A stretch of DNA of 13,746 nucleotides, from assembly GCA_003445035.1 (NCBI GenBank), contig DLVV01000197.1:1-13746 (forward strand). The letters run 5' to 3'. Below the pieces are notes generated by a model. That model did no database searches, was not told the DNA's origin, and worked only from the letters and a program-made list of their open reading frames with translations. This stretch comes from Planctomycetaceae bacterium (GTDB lineage: Bacteria; Planctomycetota; Planctomycetia; Planctomycetales; Planctomycetaceae). This document shows, piece by piece, positions 13,416 to 13,746 of the stretch. Within the stretch, counting starts at the first letter, position 1, and every line of letters starts with the position of its first letter. The translations under genes and the position numbers were made by a program.

Positions 13416-13450
13416 CCGGGTGGCTCCAGTCGGAACTGGTGGCCACCCGG
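13416..13450. terminator. Large hairpin between convergent sialidase and RTX genes
   Basis: CCGGGTGGC (13416-13424) pairs perfectly with GCCACCCGG (13442-13450), and inside it CCAGT pairs with ACTGG around a CGGA loop, giving 14 base pairs with a small internal loop. It lies 19 bases after the sialidase stop and 20 after the RTX gene stop. On the minus strand the stem is followed by TTTGTCGTTGTG, a modest T-rich tail, so it should work best for the RTX gene and may serve both. Confidence 0.65.
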
Positions 13451-13470
13451 CTTGAGCCGCTCTGGAGAGC

Positions 13471-13746
13471 TTACGAGAAGATCAGGTCGACTCCCGGCCC
13501 ACCGAAGATCAGGTCGGCGTCGGCACCGCCGATCAGGATGTCGTTGCCGCTTCCGCCGAACATGAAGTCCGAGCCGGAGTTGCCGAGCATGATGTCGTTG
13601 CCATCCTGTCCGGCCATGATGTCGTTTCCGGATCCGCCGACCATGATGTCGTTGCCGTTGCCGCCGAGCATCAGGTCGTTGCCGCGTTCACCGAACATCA
13701 CGTCGCTTCCGGCCTGGCCATCCATGCGGTCATTGCCGTTGCCTCC
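13471..13746 (-). CDS. RTX-type calcium-binding repeat protein, C-terminal part (cut by window edge)
   Basis: The frame is open to the right edge, so only the last 91 residues are seen; the ATG inside (13725) is part of a repeat, not a start. Ten consecutive nine-residue repeats follow the RTX pattern GGxGxDxUx, for example GGNGNDIMV, GGSGNDIMA, GQDGNDIML and GGSGNDILI. Each pair of turns binds calcium in the parallel beta-roll, which folds after export by a type I secretion system. The last two units (GGADADLIF, GGPGVDLIFS) have lost consensus glycine or asparagine positions. The protein stops immediately after the roll with DLIFS; an acidic residue followed by hydrophobic ones at the extreme C-terminus resembles the end of protease-type type I substrates. 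Methionine is unusually common at the hydrophobic position. The function of the missing N-terminal part is unknown. Confidence 0.88.
   Translation of the reverse strand, partial: GGNGNDRMDGQAGSDVMFGERGNDLMLGGNGNDIMVGGSGNDIMAGQDGNDIMLGNSGSDFMFGGSGNDILIGGADADLIFGGPGVDLIFS
13540..13746 (-). repeat. 27-bp coding tandem repeats (RTX nonapeptides)
   Basis: The DNA repeats with a 27-base period; the plus strand shows recurrent ATGATGTCGTTGCC-like cores at roughly 13590, 13617 and 13644. Similarity between copies is high at DNA level as well as protein level, which points to recent expansion or homogenisation by slippage or unequal crossover. Confidence 0.75.

Noticed and set aside
13540..13746. Regular 27-bp repeats that might suggest a CRISPR array or minisatellite
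   Set aside because: There are no unique spacers; the period equals nine codons and the translation is a clean RTX repeat.

Overview
The window is GC-rich bacterial DNA, almost certainly from the phylum Planctomycetota. Three DUF1501 proteins, a PSCyt1-DUF1549-DUF1553 (PSD1) cytochrome-type protein, a secreted SMP-30/gluconolactonase-like protein and a Tat-exported propeller protein with SRDGIRW/SPDGIHW motifs are typical of that phylum. Most genes lack a clear Shine-Dalgarno sequence. No rRNA, tRNA, insertion sequence or CRISPR array was seen, and there is no gene-free stretch over 300 bases.

Layout. (1) 1-1411: the 5' end of a DUF1501 gene (minus) diverges from a Gfo/Idh/MocA oxidoreductase (plus); their 236-bp spacer carries two inverted repeats. 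(2) 1459-2027: a CspA-family cold-shock protein and a small lysine/arginine-rich protein, both minus, separated by a strong intrinsic-terminator-like hairpin with seven T that lies only 21 bases before the csp start codon. The small protein appears to start at an AUC codon with an ideal ribosome binding site. (3) 2205-7706: a minus-strand operon of PSCyt1/DUF1549/DUF1553, DUF1501 and DUF1501. (4) 7835-10643: a minus-strand pair, a Tat-exported GH32/GH43-like propeller protein followed by an SMP-30-like lactonase. (5) 10807-13396: an uncharacterised 299-residue protein followed by a secreted GH33 sialidase with all catalytic residues recognisable, both plus. A perfect 17-bp palindrome sits in the divergent spacer between regions 4 and 5. 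(6) 13471 to the right edge: the C-terminus of an RTX-type calcium-binding repeat protein (minus), separated from the sialidase by a large hairpin.

Taken together, regions 3 to 5 look like an envelope or secreted carbohydrate-processing neighbourhood: sialidase, a glycosidase-like propeller, a lactonase-like propeller, and haem-binding and DUF1501 proteins of unknown role. That functional link is inference from proximity and export signals. The most interesting small-scale signals are the apparent AUC start codon, the terminator placed directly before csp, and the palindrome in the divergent spacer.
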